Origin: Paramecium octaurelia
Lineage: Eukaryota; Ciliophora; Oligohymenophorea; Peniculida; Parameciidae
DNA: 64,000 nucleotides
NCBI GenBank assembly: GCA_905182995.1
Contig: CAJJDP010000053.1
Span: 1-64,000 of the forward strand
Direction: 5' to 3'
In this document: positions 24,386 to 36,168 of the stretch, in pieces
Layout of the letters: each line of letters opens with the position of its first letter
How positions within the stretch are numbered: the first letter of the stretch is position 1
Notes under the pieces: generated by a model
Seen by the model: only the letters and a program-made list of their open reading frames with translations
What the model was told of the DNA's origin: nothing
The model's database searches: none
Position numbers and translations under genes: made by a program

Positions 24386-25550
24386 ATGAACATTATATTG
24401 TTATATATAAAAGAGTTACCTTAATAAATTGTGTATAATTAAATCCCAATAAGTGAACATATTTAATCATGTCTCTGGAATTTAAACCAACCTCATATTT
24501 TTCCAAGAATTATTTTTTTTTATTCATTTAAAAAGTTATAATTAAATGAATCTATTTTATAACATAAAATAGCTATAATATCATATAGTAGATCTTAATT
24601 AGACTGAAGTAGTTTTTAAAAACGGTTTTGATTTTATAATAATTGTATGATATATGCTATTTATATTAAGATTAATACTTTAGGTGACTAGATTCGATTA
24701 CAATCTTTATTAGATTAGTGTAATGATTTATAAATCGATTTACGGAAATACCTTCATAAGTCTTTAAGGAGAGTTATATACAATTTGATGATTTTAATAT
24801 AAAACTGTGTTAATTGATGAACCAAATTCTATTTAGGATTTTAATTGAAATTTACATATATAGGCTATTAGGGGCTACTATAACTTAAGGTTTTATTACA
24901 TTAGACGTACATTTCCATTGATAGTACATAATAATTTTATCCTTCATTCTCCAAATTAATTGAAAAAACATAATTTCATTTAATCTTAAAAGGTTAATAG
25001 GATTAAATTTTTCGATATCAGATTTGGTTACGAACAATTGTCATTCTACTGAATTCAATTAAATTAGGCCGCTTGTGATTATAGCTTATTATTTATAGTG
25101 TGTATATAAAGTAGATACAATGAATCAAATTAAAAGGATTATAGATTGAGATATGATCATTTCATTAGAATGTCTGAAATAGTTTGAGAATAAATCATTT
25201 TCCTTATTTTTTATGAACTTGGATATTTGCAGGCTTATAAAAATAAAGATGAAATTGATAATTTATACTGAGAAGGATTTCAAACATACTTGAGATATAG
25301 ATTATGATCAAAATCTAACTTTGAATAATTTAAATTAATATGAATATCTATTATATACTCTTAGGGTATCAATAAATGTAATACGATTATATCAATAGCA
25401 TTAGTATTTGATCATTTTATACTATTTTAATAATGGTAACGCTATTATTTCGATGCAATTGGGATTTCTTCATTTGCATATATATTACATTTCATGAATT
25501 TAAAAGCTGTAATACGAGATAGTATAAAAAACAATTTAATATTAAATTAA
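24386..25550. other. Long AT-rich region without a supported gene
   Basis: About 1.2 kb with several plus-strand open frames that look weakly protein-like (for example near 24700-24840 and 25150-25500) but with no start, splice pattern or family. It could be a decayed gene. The final part should hold the promoter of the Myb-like gene. Confidence 0.45.
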
Positions 25551-27175
25551 ATGGATAATAGACAGGGGATTGAGATGGAGGATGAGTTTTTAGCATTGTA
25601 AAGTCCTTAGCCCTTGTTTTAAAAGATTGATTGCTTTGTAACTTTGGGGTAATACGATTTGGATGAGGATGAAAATGAAAACTTTCCTCAACATATTCAG
25701 ATAGAGCAGCCAGAAATTAAAAACTTTAGGCTTCATAAATTTTTTAATGCGGAGCCTGAAGTCAATTAATTTGTTCAGAAGCAACAAGAGGTTCAACATG
25801 AGCCAAGAATGAGACCTCAACGCAAGATGTCTCAGAGTTTGCCCTCCTTTATGGAAGAAATAGACACACTAATTTCTCAGGCTATCGAGAGGTAAAATGT
25901 ATTCTTGGAATAATAAAAATATATTGTAAACAATAATGGTTATTCAATTTAGGATGCTTTAAATAACATTGACAATTTTACTTTTTTGGAGCAATCTCTA
26001 TCTCAACCCCAAGTTTTCAAATCCTTCTATTCCCAATACATCCGAACTATCAATAAGTTAAAATTGTACAGATAATAAAAACGGTATGTATTGTTTACAA
26101 CCATAATATTAGATTAGATGTTAAACAATTTATGGCATTTGTTTGCTCCTTAGGGATTGAGTTCATCTAAGAGACCTTCAATTTAATTCACAAAGCTGAT
26201 AGCTCATGGTGTTTTGAATTGCTCAAACTAGAAGGTCTCACTCAATAAATGCAAGTAGAAAATAAATAGCAATCACAATAAGATTGCAAATTATAGAAAA
26301 CCCAATTCTAACAACAAGCTTATTAATAGAAGTAACATTAAGTAGACATTAACAAAGAGTAGTATAAGGCATAATCGATATAATCAGTTGAATAAGAATA
26401 GCATGCCGTCAATTAATAGAGACAATAATAAAGTGCTTTAAGCATTGTAAACGAAGCTATTGAGAAGAAAGGAAGAAAGACTTGGTCAAATAAGGAAATG
26501 GAAACCTTGCAAAACTTCATAAATACTTACTAAAATAGTTCAATTACCAATCAATAAATCTAAGAGTTGTCAAAGTAATTGGGTAGAACTTGGTATTCTG
26601 TACAATCGAAAATACAAAAGTTAAAAAAGAATGTCTAAGATCAATTGAGTGATGTGAGAAGTTAGAGTATGAAGGATGATCCCTCAAAGGAATAATTGAA
26701 GATGTAAAGAATCAGCACTAAATATGATTATACTGTGGAAGACATGATTAAGATAACCTTGCAACAGTTGGAAGGCAGATGTGGTACCAAATAGAAGGTT
26801 ATTGAATCTATTAATCAAAACTTCTTCAATGGATAATTATCCGAAGATTCGGCTTGTTTGAGATCAATCTCAATAACTCTCTCCAATAATCGAAGCCAAT
26901 TTATTCGGAAAATAAAGGGGTACTTTGGTCTAAATGAGAATTATTAAGATAGAGGTGAGGATGACAATAAAATGAGGAATAAATTAGTATGGATTCTACA
27001 AAATCTACCAGAAAAAAGGGGGACTCTATAACAAATAGTTGCATCTTACACTGAAAACTCATTTTTAGATGAAGCTAACAATAAGAAATTATAAAAATAG
27101 ATAAGCTAGACCTTGAGACTCAGCAATCGATTTGATAAAAGAAATGCTAAAACAATATACAAAATACAAGAATGA
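25551..27175 (+). CDS. Myb/SANT-like DNA-binding protein
   Basis: Predicted 531-residue protein. N-terminal acidic, Gln-rich part (1-175), a helical block (180-235), a Gln-rich linker, then a Myb/SANT-like helix-turn-helix at about 300-360: GRKTWSNKEMETLQNFI ... LSKQLGRTWYSVQSKIQKLKK, with spaced aromatic residues (TW...F...TW) and a final basic helix. The C-terminal third is Lys/Asn-rich and helical. One 29-nt intron; 1596 nt remain. Most likely a nuclear DNA- or chromatin-binding protein; the single domain leaves the class open. No close relative is recognised. Confidence 0.65.
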
Positions 27176-27592
27176 ATTGAATAAATGTTTTTGTGCATAT
27201 GACTTAGTTACGATATTTGAGTAATTTTACGTTATTATTATATTAATCTACCAGAATTCAATCTTTGTCCTTCTCTTCATTTAATAACAATTAAAAATAT
27301 ATATGAATTTCAGTGTATATAAGTTAGGACTCTAATAATATTAATATTTAATGTATATGAATATTATAATAATTAATATTACTATTGTTGAGCCCTCTAA
27401 TTATAACTCTTTTATTTAATAATAAAATAACATATTAATCTTAAATGTAAGAATTAGAATTATCATAAATTTCACCTAGGTAATAGAGTTATATCATGGT
27501 AAATTAGTGTAAGATATAAATATGTCGTACATTCGGTTTAGGATTATGAATTAAATGAAATCTTTAATTATGATTGATATACAATGAATATA
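27176..27592. other. 3' intergenic region between convergent genes
   Basis: About 420 bp between the Myb-like stop and the copine stop. AT-rich, with no gene, repeat or clear signal. Longer than most convergent gaps in this window. Confidence 0.5.
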
Positions 27593-29938
27593 TCATAATC
27601 CGTAAGGGTTATCGGGTACATAGGGAGGAGGTTACTTTGCTTATTGATATTAATTTGGTTAGGGTTGCATTCCTATAGGGTTCTCTGGTTCTTAAGGGGG
27701 ATATTAAAATTAGGGCATCTGTTGATTGAGTTACTACTATTAAGCATCGTTAATATGTTGACCTAAGAAATTAGTGTTGGCAAGTCCTTAGATAAATTTA
27801 GATTAGAATCCAGCTTATTGGGGGGGGTATCCTTATTATTACTATTAATAATTAGGAGGAGGGTAAATTTATTGTTATTATGGATAGGATGATTATTATT
27901 GGTTAGGATACTAACTTAATTATTATGATGGATAAGGTGGTTATTATGGTGGGTATATTTATTAAGGTTAAGTATATGGTGGAGGTGGTTGTTAAAATTG
28001 CTGTGGAGGAGGTGGTTATTAATATTGCGATGGAGGAGGTGGTTATTAATATTACTGTGGAGGTGGTATGTTGGTAAATGATGATTATTAAGGGATTTAA
28101 GGTACTGATTATTACTATTATGGCTATTAATTGGGTTGCATAATCTACTATTATAAACCGTACTACTATGAATATTGATTGATATCAAATTAGCCTAGAT
28201 TAATTACTAAATAGAATAGGTGATAAATATTACAATTTTTGGGTCCAGGCTTTCTACCAACCAGGAGCATGTAATCAACCAATTGATCTGGCAATTCTTG
28301 TAAGACATTTTTGGCTAAGAGTTCTGGATTATTTTTAAATTAATTGAATGGTACAAATTAGACCAAATCTCTTTAGGTTCTTCTTCCAAAGGAATCGTGT
28401 AGATTGCCATCATCATCGTCCAAGATTGACATATTGGTGAAGTCTGCATCTCCAACTCCAACAATTATAATGGATAATGGAAGATGAGAGGATGCTACGA
28501 TGGAATCAATAGTTTGCTATAAAGTAGATTTAGATATTGGTATGTACCTTCATATCATGGATTTCTCCATCAGTTAAAATAAACAATACAAAGTATGTAT
28601 TAGTGCCCATGTCTTTACAAGTCTATGCTATTCTCATGGATTCTTAGATGATCGGATTGAAATAGGTGGGACCATCAAATTGGACATTCCTCACAGCATA
28701 GTTATAGGCTTGCATAATTCCATCCATCTGCAATACTTCTGGATCTTGAGGATTTCCATTTAAAGGGAAGCAATGCAGAGTTTAAGGAGTGTTCAAATTG
28801 TGGAGTCTTGGTTTACAGCCAAAGCCAAAGATGGGTACTTTTTTGTCGTGATCATAGTTCAATAGGATCTCTCCCACAGATAATAGTGCTTATTGATACT
28901 AGTTCATTCTATGATATTGATCATCAATATAATGAAGTGAACTGGGATTTTTGGGAGATTGATTGGAGGCTGTGAAATCAATGGCAGCAATTAAATTGAT
29001 TTATGTTCCACTCTACAAATAATCTAAGAAACTAGGTTTTTCAATCAATTTAAACTAGAATTTAGTGTGATCATGATTACCTCATTGAAACAAATGGAAC
29101 CGGATAGCTTTTTATTTTTATCAGATAACATTTTTTTAAACATATGCTTTCCTTATAATTCATCTACTGAAAATTCAGTAGAACAAACATGCTCATGATT
29201 TCCAGAACTTCTGTAATCCCAAACTTCAATTTTGATAGGCATAAAATAATCTCCATTGCATAATTTCTAAGATTGTATGTCCACTCTTTTCCAGAATGGT
29301 TTTAGAGTGGATTTGAGAGGTTCACTCTCATAAACTAAGAGTTATTAATTAGTATCCTTTCTAATTCGATAGAGTCTGAAAAAAGGTGACGTGGAATGCC
29401 AAGGTAAAAATCTTGTGTTTGGTATGTTATCAGCACCTAAATTGAATGTAATAATTAGATTTTACTTATTTACATGATGATTTTATCATTTATCATTCTA
29501 ACCTAATCTGCTCTGACTACAAGCACTCCTGTTTTCTTGTGTCCATTGCTTAAATTTAACATTAATAATTGATCTCGAGCTCCTGCTATATTGGCTAGTG
29601 TAGTTTCGGCACTTCCAATAAACTAATTATCTAATATAAGTATCTACATCAAATTTTCCATTTCCATCATCGTCATTGCATACAAATTTAAGTGGCTATT
29701 AGCATTCGAAGTAGTATTCAATTATAAAGGTTTTGGCAAAGTTTGGATTCAAGTTGTCTTAAATGATTTCTGTTCTTCCCACTTCTGACCATTGGTTATT
29801 TCTTTTCACATACATTATCACGTAGGGATCGCTTTTTGAAAAGGTGTCCATATTTGCCAATCCACGACAACTGATGAACAATTCCAATTTCTATTGGGAT
29901 TCCATAATGCTTGCACTTCTTCCATATAAGTCATTCAT
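27593..29938 (-). CDS. Copine with Gln/Pro-rich C-terminal tail
   Basis: Predicted 732-residue copine. C2A (about 15-140) has SCRGLANMDTFSKSDPYV and NLNPNFAKTF, then Asp-rich loop residues; C2B (about 150-290) has the matching KIEVWDYRSSG strand. The vWA-like copine domain (about 310-535) begins LIAAIDFTASN (MIDAS-like), includes PIFGFGCKPR, LTDGEIHDM, IIVGVGDADF, and ends with RDLVQFVPF and LPDQLVDYM. From about 540 the tail is Gln, Pro and Tyr rich with PPPPQQ-like repeats, and TAA codes most Gln. Five introns (25, 38, 26, 31, 27 nt) leave 2199 nt; the 38-nt one is unusually long for this organism. Copines bind membranes in response to Ca2+. Confidence 0.92.
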
Positions 29939-30094
29939 TATTAAATATTATGTGTAATTATTATTAATATTATTACATAACACAAACACAAGTTTATTAA
30001 ATTTATCAAAGTATATCACACTCAAAAAGCTAAATCAAAGGGATTATTATTAAATTTATATTTTATGTTAAAAAAGTACTCTTCATTAGCCTAG

Positions 30095-30915
30095 ATGCAA
30101 CAAGAGAGTGCCAGATCTGATAGGTAGTATCCAGTTTTGAATAAGATTTCTGTACGCTTATCGCAACAATGTCTATGATCTAACACATTTTGTAGATGAT
30201 CACCCTGGAGGAAGGTTCTCTCTCTAAACCTTCAAGGGCAAAGACTTAGAAAATGTACGCCCATTCATTCTTAACCCAGATTCTATTTAATGCATCCATA
30301 CACAGACACTCACCCCAAGTGCTCTCCTCCCTAGAGCAATATAAATGTGGTGTAATTGAAGTCAAAACTCCTCAAGACAATAAACCGAAACCCCAAGCAG
30401 TCTAGACAGCCAAAGCCAACCCTCCCTAAAAGAAAGAGCAAGTCAGCAAAATCTAATTGACAGACGACAAGACCAATCGATCAAATGTCACATCATAATC
30501 CAAAATCAGTATTTAATAAAACAGCAATTTACTGTCTCCTGACTCAAATCAAATCAAGAAATCCAACTTAAAGCAAACCTCAAAAACTAAACCTACCAAC
30601 AAGGCTGAAAGCATTATCGCAGAATCAACTAAAACTATTAAGTCTAAATCCGATTTAAATGTTTTAAATCACTAAAAGTTTTAAGACACAAACCAAGGTT
30701 CATCCAGCTAAATTTCCATTGTAACAAATCCCAAAATTTCATTGCTATCACCACAGATAATCCACGAAGAAGATGAATCTCAGCCCTCCCCATTAAACAA
30801 TGCTGATAAATATGAATGCGGACTCATACCAGAAGATATTATCAACCTAAAAGTGCCCATCCTATATTACAAACTTACTGGCTTTCTTAATCATAAAAAT
30901 CCCCTCTAAAATTGA
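30095..30915 (+). CDS. Cytochrome b5-domain protein with long low-complexity tail
   Basis: Predicted 257-residue protein. After 9 residues a cytochrome b5 heme domain covers about 11-75: NNVYDLTHFVDDHPGG holds the first axial His, GKDLENILF follows, and HRHSPQVLSSLEQYKCG holds the second. Introns of 22 and 25 nt are needed and bring both heme ligands into frame; 774 nt remain. The remaining ~180 residues are Lys, Ser, Gln and Asn rich with no redox partner domain, ending in a short hydrophobic part (KVPILYYKLTGFL). Family members carry electrons for desaturases, hydroxylases or reductases. Which partner is used cannot be said. The start codon is the first ATG in frame. Confidence 0.75.
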
Positions 30916-31069
30916 TAAATGTTTTTCTATATGTAATATAAATAGTAGATGAATCTTAAATTCCATCAAGTTTTTCCATAACTTTAGGTTGCGATAACAG
31001 ATGATGTAACCATAGGATTCAATTTATTTAACTAATTATGATGATTAAATAACACATAAAATAAACAAT

Positions 31070-32333
31070 TCATTTAAATAAGTGGAATAATATAGCATCG
31101 CATTGGAGTAAATCCTATACAATAGGTTTGTATTGTTAACAATGAACTCTCTATTACAAAATTTAACGAAGTAAATGAACAAATTCTAAATATAATAATT
31201 TAAATGAAATACATGCATCTGATTTTGAATTTATTAGCTCAATCATGTTCTGTTCTCTAATCATATGGAAATTAGTATGGAGTGAATTGATCTGCTGATT
31301 TATTGAAAATTGAACATTTCCATTAATTTTGAATTTAGTTGATAGGATCTTTAGAATTGCCCAACGAATACATGTGTCGTCAATTTTAGACTCAAAATGT
31401 TATAAGGTTTATGCTAAGTTGCTTAATGAGCTGAATCCAGATTGAGAAATATTTTAAGTATTTTAATTTGTCGTAATCATTGATAACAATTATTCTACGG
31501 TCAATCTAGTATTGGGATTTGGATCAAGCATCCCATTAAGTAATGGAATGAATATTGACTTAGGCATTATTAGCATAGGATTGTTGACATAATTTTGGAT
31601 AATTTTCTTTAACTCAGATACTTTGTCATGGTAAAAGGGAACATTCCCATAAATGAGTTCATACATAGTAATTCCGACTGACCAAACATCCGACTAGAAG
31701 CTGTACATATCGTTGAGTAAAGATTCCGGGGCCATGTAGAGTGGCGTACCAAATGATGATTTTTATAACTCCAAAGAATTTATATTAACACTAAAGCCAA
31801 AATCGGCAAGTTTGGGTATGCAGTCGTGCATCATGATATTTGGAGGTTTGATGTCTCTGTGTATTATATCTAATGATTTTGGATGATAATTACTCTTGGT
31901 TTTCAGTTCCTTCAGTGCCTACAGTAATTGATGGAAAATTCTTAACAACTATTAATCTGATCGATTCTTTACGAATCTCAATTCTCCTTCATTACAGTGT
32001 TCAGTTATGATATATTGATTGTTTGGAGTGTAAATGTAATTGATATACTATAAGATGTAAGGCGATTTGAGTTTCTTCAAGGATTCAACTTCATTACTCA
32101 GCATCTGTCTTGAGAAATTCGAGTTCAACCTTGAATTCTCTATAACCTAATCATATTGTGATGCTCTCAATTACTTTGATTGCAACTTCCTAGCCAGACC
32201 TTCTGTCCTGGCCTTTAAACACAGAACTGTATTCTCCTTAGCCCAGACAGTCTTCTAATCGATATTCGAAATCGTTTATTATTTTTTTGGGAGACTATTT
32301 ACTTTATGATGGAGTATTTTTTGGTGACAGCAT
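31070..32333 (-). CDS. ULK-like serine/threonine protein kinase, second copy type
   Basis: Predicted 411-residue kinase. Catalytic domain at about 22-280: LGQGEYSSVFKG, VAIKVI, HRDIKPPNIM, ADFGFSV, GTPLYMAPE and SDVWSVGITMYELI. The C-terminal 130 residues are helical without a known domain. One 28-nt intron right after the VAIK lysine; 1236 nt remain. It resembles the kinase at 11716-13396 in layout (DFGF, MAPE, unknown helical tail), so both likely belong to the same expanded ciliate ULK-like group. Only 66 bp separate its start from that of the divergent MATE gene. Confidence 0.87.
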
Positions 32334-32399
32334 ATTTTCTTATATTAAAGTTTCAAATTTTTTATTATTAAACTTTTTGGAATTAGATTTTAATTAAAA

Positions 32400-34235
32400 A
32401 TGAGTCAACCTCATGGATCTTCCATCGTAAGCAAAGACAATCCAAATCAAGCTCCCAGCCAAAATACATCCAATGTATTTACAGATTTATTGTTCTCAAC
32501 CTTTTACACTGTCATTGGATATGTTTGTCTAGATGTCGTATTTGGTATCAGTTTGCATTACATTGCACAACACAACGATCGTTACTCAGTGGCTGGACTA
32601 GGATTTGCTTATACAATAGTAAATGTGTTGCTAATTCCAATGGCCTTTGGTAATTCATCATCTAAAGTGAAATAGGAACCAATCAATCATTGAATGTGCA
32701 TTCTGCTCAGGCCCTGGGAGCAAACAAACCCAAGCTGGCTCAAACATATTTTACATTAACCACCCTCATACATTTACTGTACTTCATCCCCTTCTCAGGT
32801 ATGTCCTAATCACACATTTTTCATAGTTATTCTCATATTGATCAAACCAATCATAGCATTAACAATTAATGAAGAAGACAGACAAGCTACTTCTGATGCC
32901 TCCTAACTCTATTTGTATTACTTGCTCCCCTCAACTCTCTTTGCCATTCTTTATGAATGCATCAAAAGTTTCTTAATTTCAAATAAAGTATAGTGAGACC
33001 TTTTTAAACTAGATCTTTGCTGTCTTCATGTACATCCAACTGTTTACAGCTCTCATCCATATTTTCTGGTGTGAATTATTCATAACCTATCTAAACGTAG
33101 GTGGAGGAGTTCCAGGAGCGGGTTTAGCCATTATCTGCACCGAAGCCCTCAATCTAATACTTTGTATCTTGGTAATCCTTTGTACTAAATATCGAAAAAA
33201 AGTATTCTCCAATTACAGATTCAAATTTTCATTAAAGAGACAGAAGAAGATCTTTAAAAGCTTTTTGAAGGAGTCTTTCCCTATTATAGCACATATCTAT
33301 GCTGACTTTTTCGTATTCTTTCTCTTGAGCTTCATCGCTGTTGGATTCGGGTCTGATGAATTGTATGCCTAAATGGCTCTGTCAAACACATCAACATTTT
33401 ATTACAGATTTCCGATGTCCTTATCTTTGGCCTTGATGACTTTTGTGGGCAATGAAATGGGTTCCCAGAATCTCAAAAGAGCTAAACGCTACTCCTTAGT
33501 TGGTACGGTTTTATTTGTTGGATTCACAACCATCTTTATGGTTACATTGACTTTCATCAAGGAGCAATGGGTTGACTTTTATTCTGCAGGAAGATAAGAG
33601 ATCGATGATATAATGTTGGAGGTATACCCTATTTTTGTATTTGGCTTTTTTATTATTGATGGTTTACAAGGGACTTTGACTGGGATTCTAAAAGGAATTG
33701 ACAGGAAAGACTTTGTGACATATTCTACTCTATTAGTGTACTATTTAATTGGAATACCGTTGTTTCTATATTTTGCCTGCGATTTTGGTCTAGGTCTGAA
33801 GGTTTATGGCATATGGCTATCCTTTAGTTTAGTAAACGCACTTTTGGCTGTTTTGTATATCATTTTGACGTTTACCACAAACTGGGACAAAATGAGTTAA
33901 CAAATTTGCTTAAGGATTGAGAAATAACATGCGATGTAAAATCTGCATGATTCTTTGGATAAGGTTTAGATAGACAAGGATACGAAAGAAAAGAAGAGCA
34001 AGAAGAAGATCAAATAAACTAAAGTAAGGATATAATTATAAAAATTTAGAACAACAATAATAAATAAAATTAATATGAATAAGCTTCATCCTAAAATAAT
34101 TATTAAAGGTTGATAGCAAATCAAGTTAGATTAAGAGGATCAGATAATGAAGGGCTGTAGTATAGTCTCTAGGAAACAGAACCAATAAAGCGACAAAAAA
34201 TAGTAATTGTTGATCAATTGACAAGTCTTTCTTGA
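32400..34235 (+). CDS. MATE family multidrug/toxin exporter
   Basis: Predicted 576-residue transporter with about twelve hydrophobic helices. The MATE pattern is clear: AFGTNQSLNVHSAQALGA in the first half, a middle YYLLPSTLFAILYECIKSFL, GGGVPGAGLA, the second-half SFPIIAHIYADF ... SLALMTFVGNEMGSQN, and LQGTLTGILKGIDRKDF. The C-terminal 110 residues are cytosolic, Lys and Gln rich. Four introns (26, 28, 25, 26 nt) leave 1731 nt. MATE proteins export cationic organic compounds using H+ or Na+ gradients. Substrate and membrane are unknown. Confidence 0.9.
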
Positions 34236-34462
34236 TCATAGTGTAATATTGATGATAATTAACTCATTTAATATTATTATCTTGAATTAATATATAGGTT
34301 GTACTCTCTTCTCTTATTACATACTGAACCGTAAGATGATGTCATAAAATTTTCGAGTCATTAATAACAAAAGGCAAGAATTTAAAATTTATTTGTATCT
34401 GATTGTGTTTTATATAAAATAGGTATCATAATATGTTAAATATCTTATAATTATTATCATAG
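34236..34462. other. Short convergent intergenic region
   Basis: AT-rich, about 230 bp between two convergent stop codons; no signal recognised. Confidence 0.4.
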
Positions 34463-34831
34463 TCATTAACACACTCTTTATCCCCTCTTTACGGAGTTTG
34501 AAAATCTAATTGTTTTCCCAAAAAGCGTTTATTTGCTTTATATTACTAAAGCAACTTAATTATACTTTTCCTTTGTTGTTCTCAAATGTCCAAATAAAAT
34601 ATCTTTATTAAAACTTCGATTGCTACTGGAGTAGCAAAGTTTTGGTGGTGGAGAGGGACTTTTTTGTTCTGATAGTGCTGATTTTTATTCAATTTCGACA
34701 TCACAGAATGTAATTTTTTTGATTTTTTTATTATTTTTTGTTTTCTGTATGATTGGAGTAATGCATTATGTGGTTGATTATTTGGAGAAGGTTTAAGATT
34801 ATTTTGTATTTTTAGAATTACACAGTCCCAT
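34463..34831 (-). CDS. Small orphan protein with MGLCxS lipidation motif
   Basis: An intronless frame of 122 residues starting MGLCNSKN (Gly2, Cys4, Ser6: myristoylation plus palmitoylation). The N-terminal half is rich in Lys, Thr, Ser and Gln; a Pro-rich stretch (SPSPPPK) leads to a more structured C-terminal part (SFNKDILFGHLRTTKEKY, KTIRFSNSVKRG). No family recognised. It is convergent with the MATE gene (227 bp between stops). The long frame in a TGA-only code is weak evidence by itself, but the lipidation motif, composition and position support a real gene. Confidence 0.5.
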
Positions 34832-35090
34832 TAATTTAAAGAAATTAATTGAAGTTTAATTGAAAATTTATATCCATTTAATAATTCAATTTTTTAATCT
34901 CTATCCAGAACTGTAATTTATACAATTTTTTATTTTTGCATTAGCTTCAGAAACAATATAAAACACAAATACATTCACAGTACTACCAAGACAAACTACA
35001 TTACCCCTTTCTAGAGTTGCTAGAGTAAAAAAATAATATTATTATTTTTATGAAATTCCATTATAAACATTTTATATATATATTACTCTA

Positions 35091-35570
35091 TCATTATTGT
35101 TTGAAACTAATCTCGTAATCTTGGAACCCATTCTTCTTGGCTTCATCTAAATACTTGTACAGCAGGGGTCTTGAAACATTGTTGATGTATAAAGTGGTCA
35201 AATATGTATACATGAATGTAACACTTGAAGCGACCAGCAATCCTAAATATAAATGCTTATAATGGTTAAGATGTTCAAATGTGTTAGTGTAATATGGTTT
35301 GAAAACATATTTTAAAAGCAAATGAAATCCACCGACCGCTCCTATTAATGTCCCTCCTAAACCAAAGGCAAAGTAGGCAGAATATTTTGAGATTCTGAAT
35401 TAGTCATCTTCTTCCAAATGGACATACTGCTTGACTGAATTAAATTTATAAAATATTTTTGATTCATATGGGTGATCTATGAAGTTGTTGCCATAAGGAT
35501 TCAGTGGGTGATTTTCACTCATAAATGGTGTTTGTGACCGAAGAGCATTATTGTTATTATTTTTAATCAT
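35091..35570 (-). CDS. Two-helix membrane protein of unknown function
   Basis: Predicted 159-residue intronless protein. Residues 1-70 are soluble, Asn and aromatic rich; two membrane helices follow at about 72-92 (FAFGLGGTLIGAVGG) and 112-135 (LGLLVASSVTFMYTYL), then a short soluble end. An upstream in-frame ATG at 35621 overlaps the stop of the ubiquitin-like gene by one base pattern (TCATGA), so I prefer the Met at 35570. The topology, a Gly-rich first helix and a short loop, recalls small organelle membrane proteins, but no family is recognised. Confidence 0.6.
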
Positions 35571-35617
35571 AATAAATATATTAATAAATGATAAGGAATC
35601 GATGAAATTAACTGATC

Positions 35618-35902
35618 TCATGATTCTATTTCTTCATGTAAAAGTAATGTTAAATGAGTATCTGAAGTGATCTCATACTCCTGTAACTTTGCGTCGTCAT
35701 CTAACAATGTTTTTTCAAGAAATAATGAAGATCTCTCTGATTCAATACCACATTTTGATTTCACCTCCTCTATTTTCATATTGGGTTTAGCTTTAATGTA
35801 ATACATATTGTTATTTTGGTCTTGTATTGTTAGCAACAATAGTTTTCGTTCTTTGCGAGATCCACACAGCAAACAAAAAAAGGTTCCTAAAACACTGAGC
35901 AT
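35618..35902 (-). CDS. Ubiquitin-like domain protein with N-terminal hydrophobic segment
   Basis: Predicted 94-residue intronless protein. The first ~14 residues are hydrophobic with two Cys (TFFCLLCGS), followed by a basic KERK and a ubiquitin-like fold at about 20-92: LLLLTIQDQ, an Ile-Lys-Ala strand, the helix IEEVKSKCGIESE, and TLLDDDAKLQEYEI matching the ubiquitin LxDxxTLxDYxI pattern, then DTHLTLLL. There is no C-terminal Gly-Gly, so it is not a conjugated modifier. The N-terminus may be a membrane anchor or signal. Its stop lies 47 nt before the preferred start of the next gene. Confidence 0.72.
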   Translation of the reverse strand: MLSVLGTFFCLLCGSRKERKLLLLTIQDQNNNMYYIKAKPNMKIEEVKSKCGIESERSSLFLEKTLLDDDAKLQEYEITSDTHLTLLLHEEIES

Positions 35903-36168
35903 TAAGAAATTATAATTAATATGAAACGACTCATATAAACGTTTAAAATCAACTCACAAGAATTATTATAGATGGAACAAATCACAACTACCTCGATATC
36001 ATGTTTAATAGCATATAATAAAACATTTCTATTAATTGATTCACTACAATTGTGTAAACCCATCTTAATAAATATATATTGAAGAACACTAACTCTGTCT
36101 AGTACTTATTTATTCTATGACATTATTTTAAAATGATTATTATGAGTGTTTGGATATATTATAAACAA

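Noticed and set aside
27916-28188. Minus-strand 90-residue His/Asn-rich frame
   Set aside because: It is an out-of-phase reading of the copine Gln/Pro tail on the same strand; the copine frame continues through it to TGA at 27593-27595.
35570-35621. ATG at 35621 as the start of the two-helix membrane protein
   Set aside because: It overlaps the stop of the upstream ubiquitin-like gene; the in-frame Met at 35570 avoids this and removes no conserved part.
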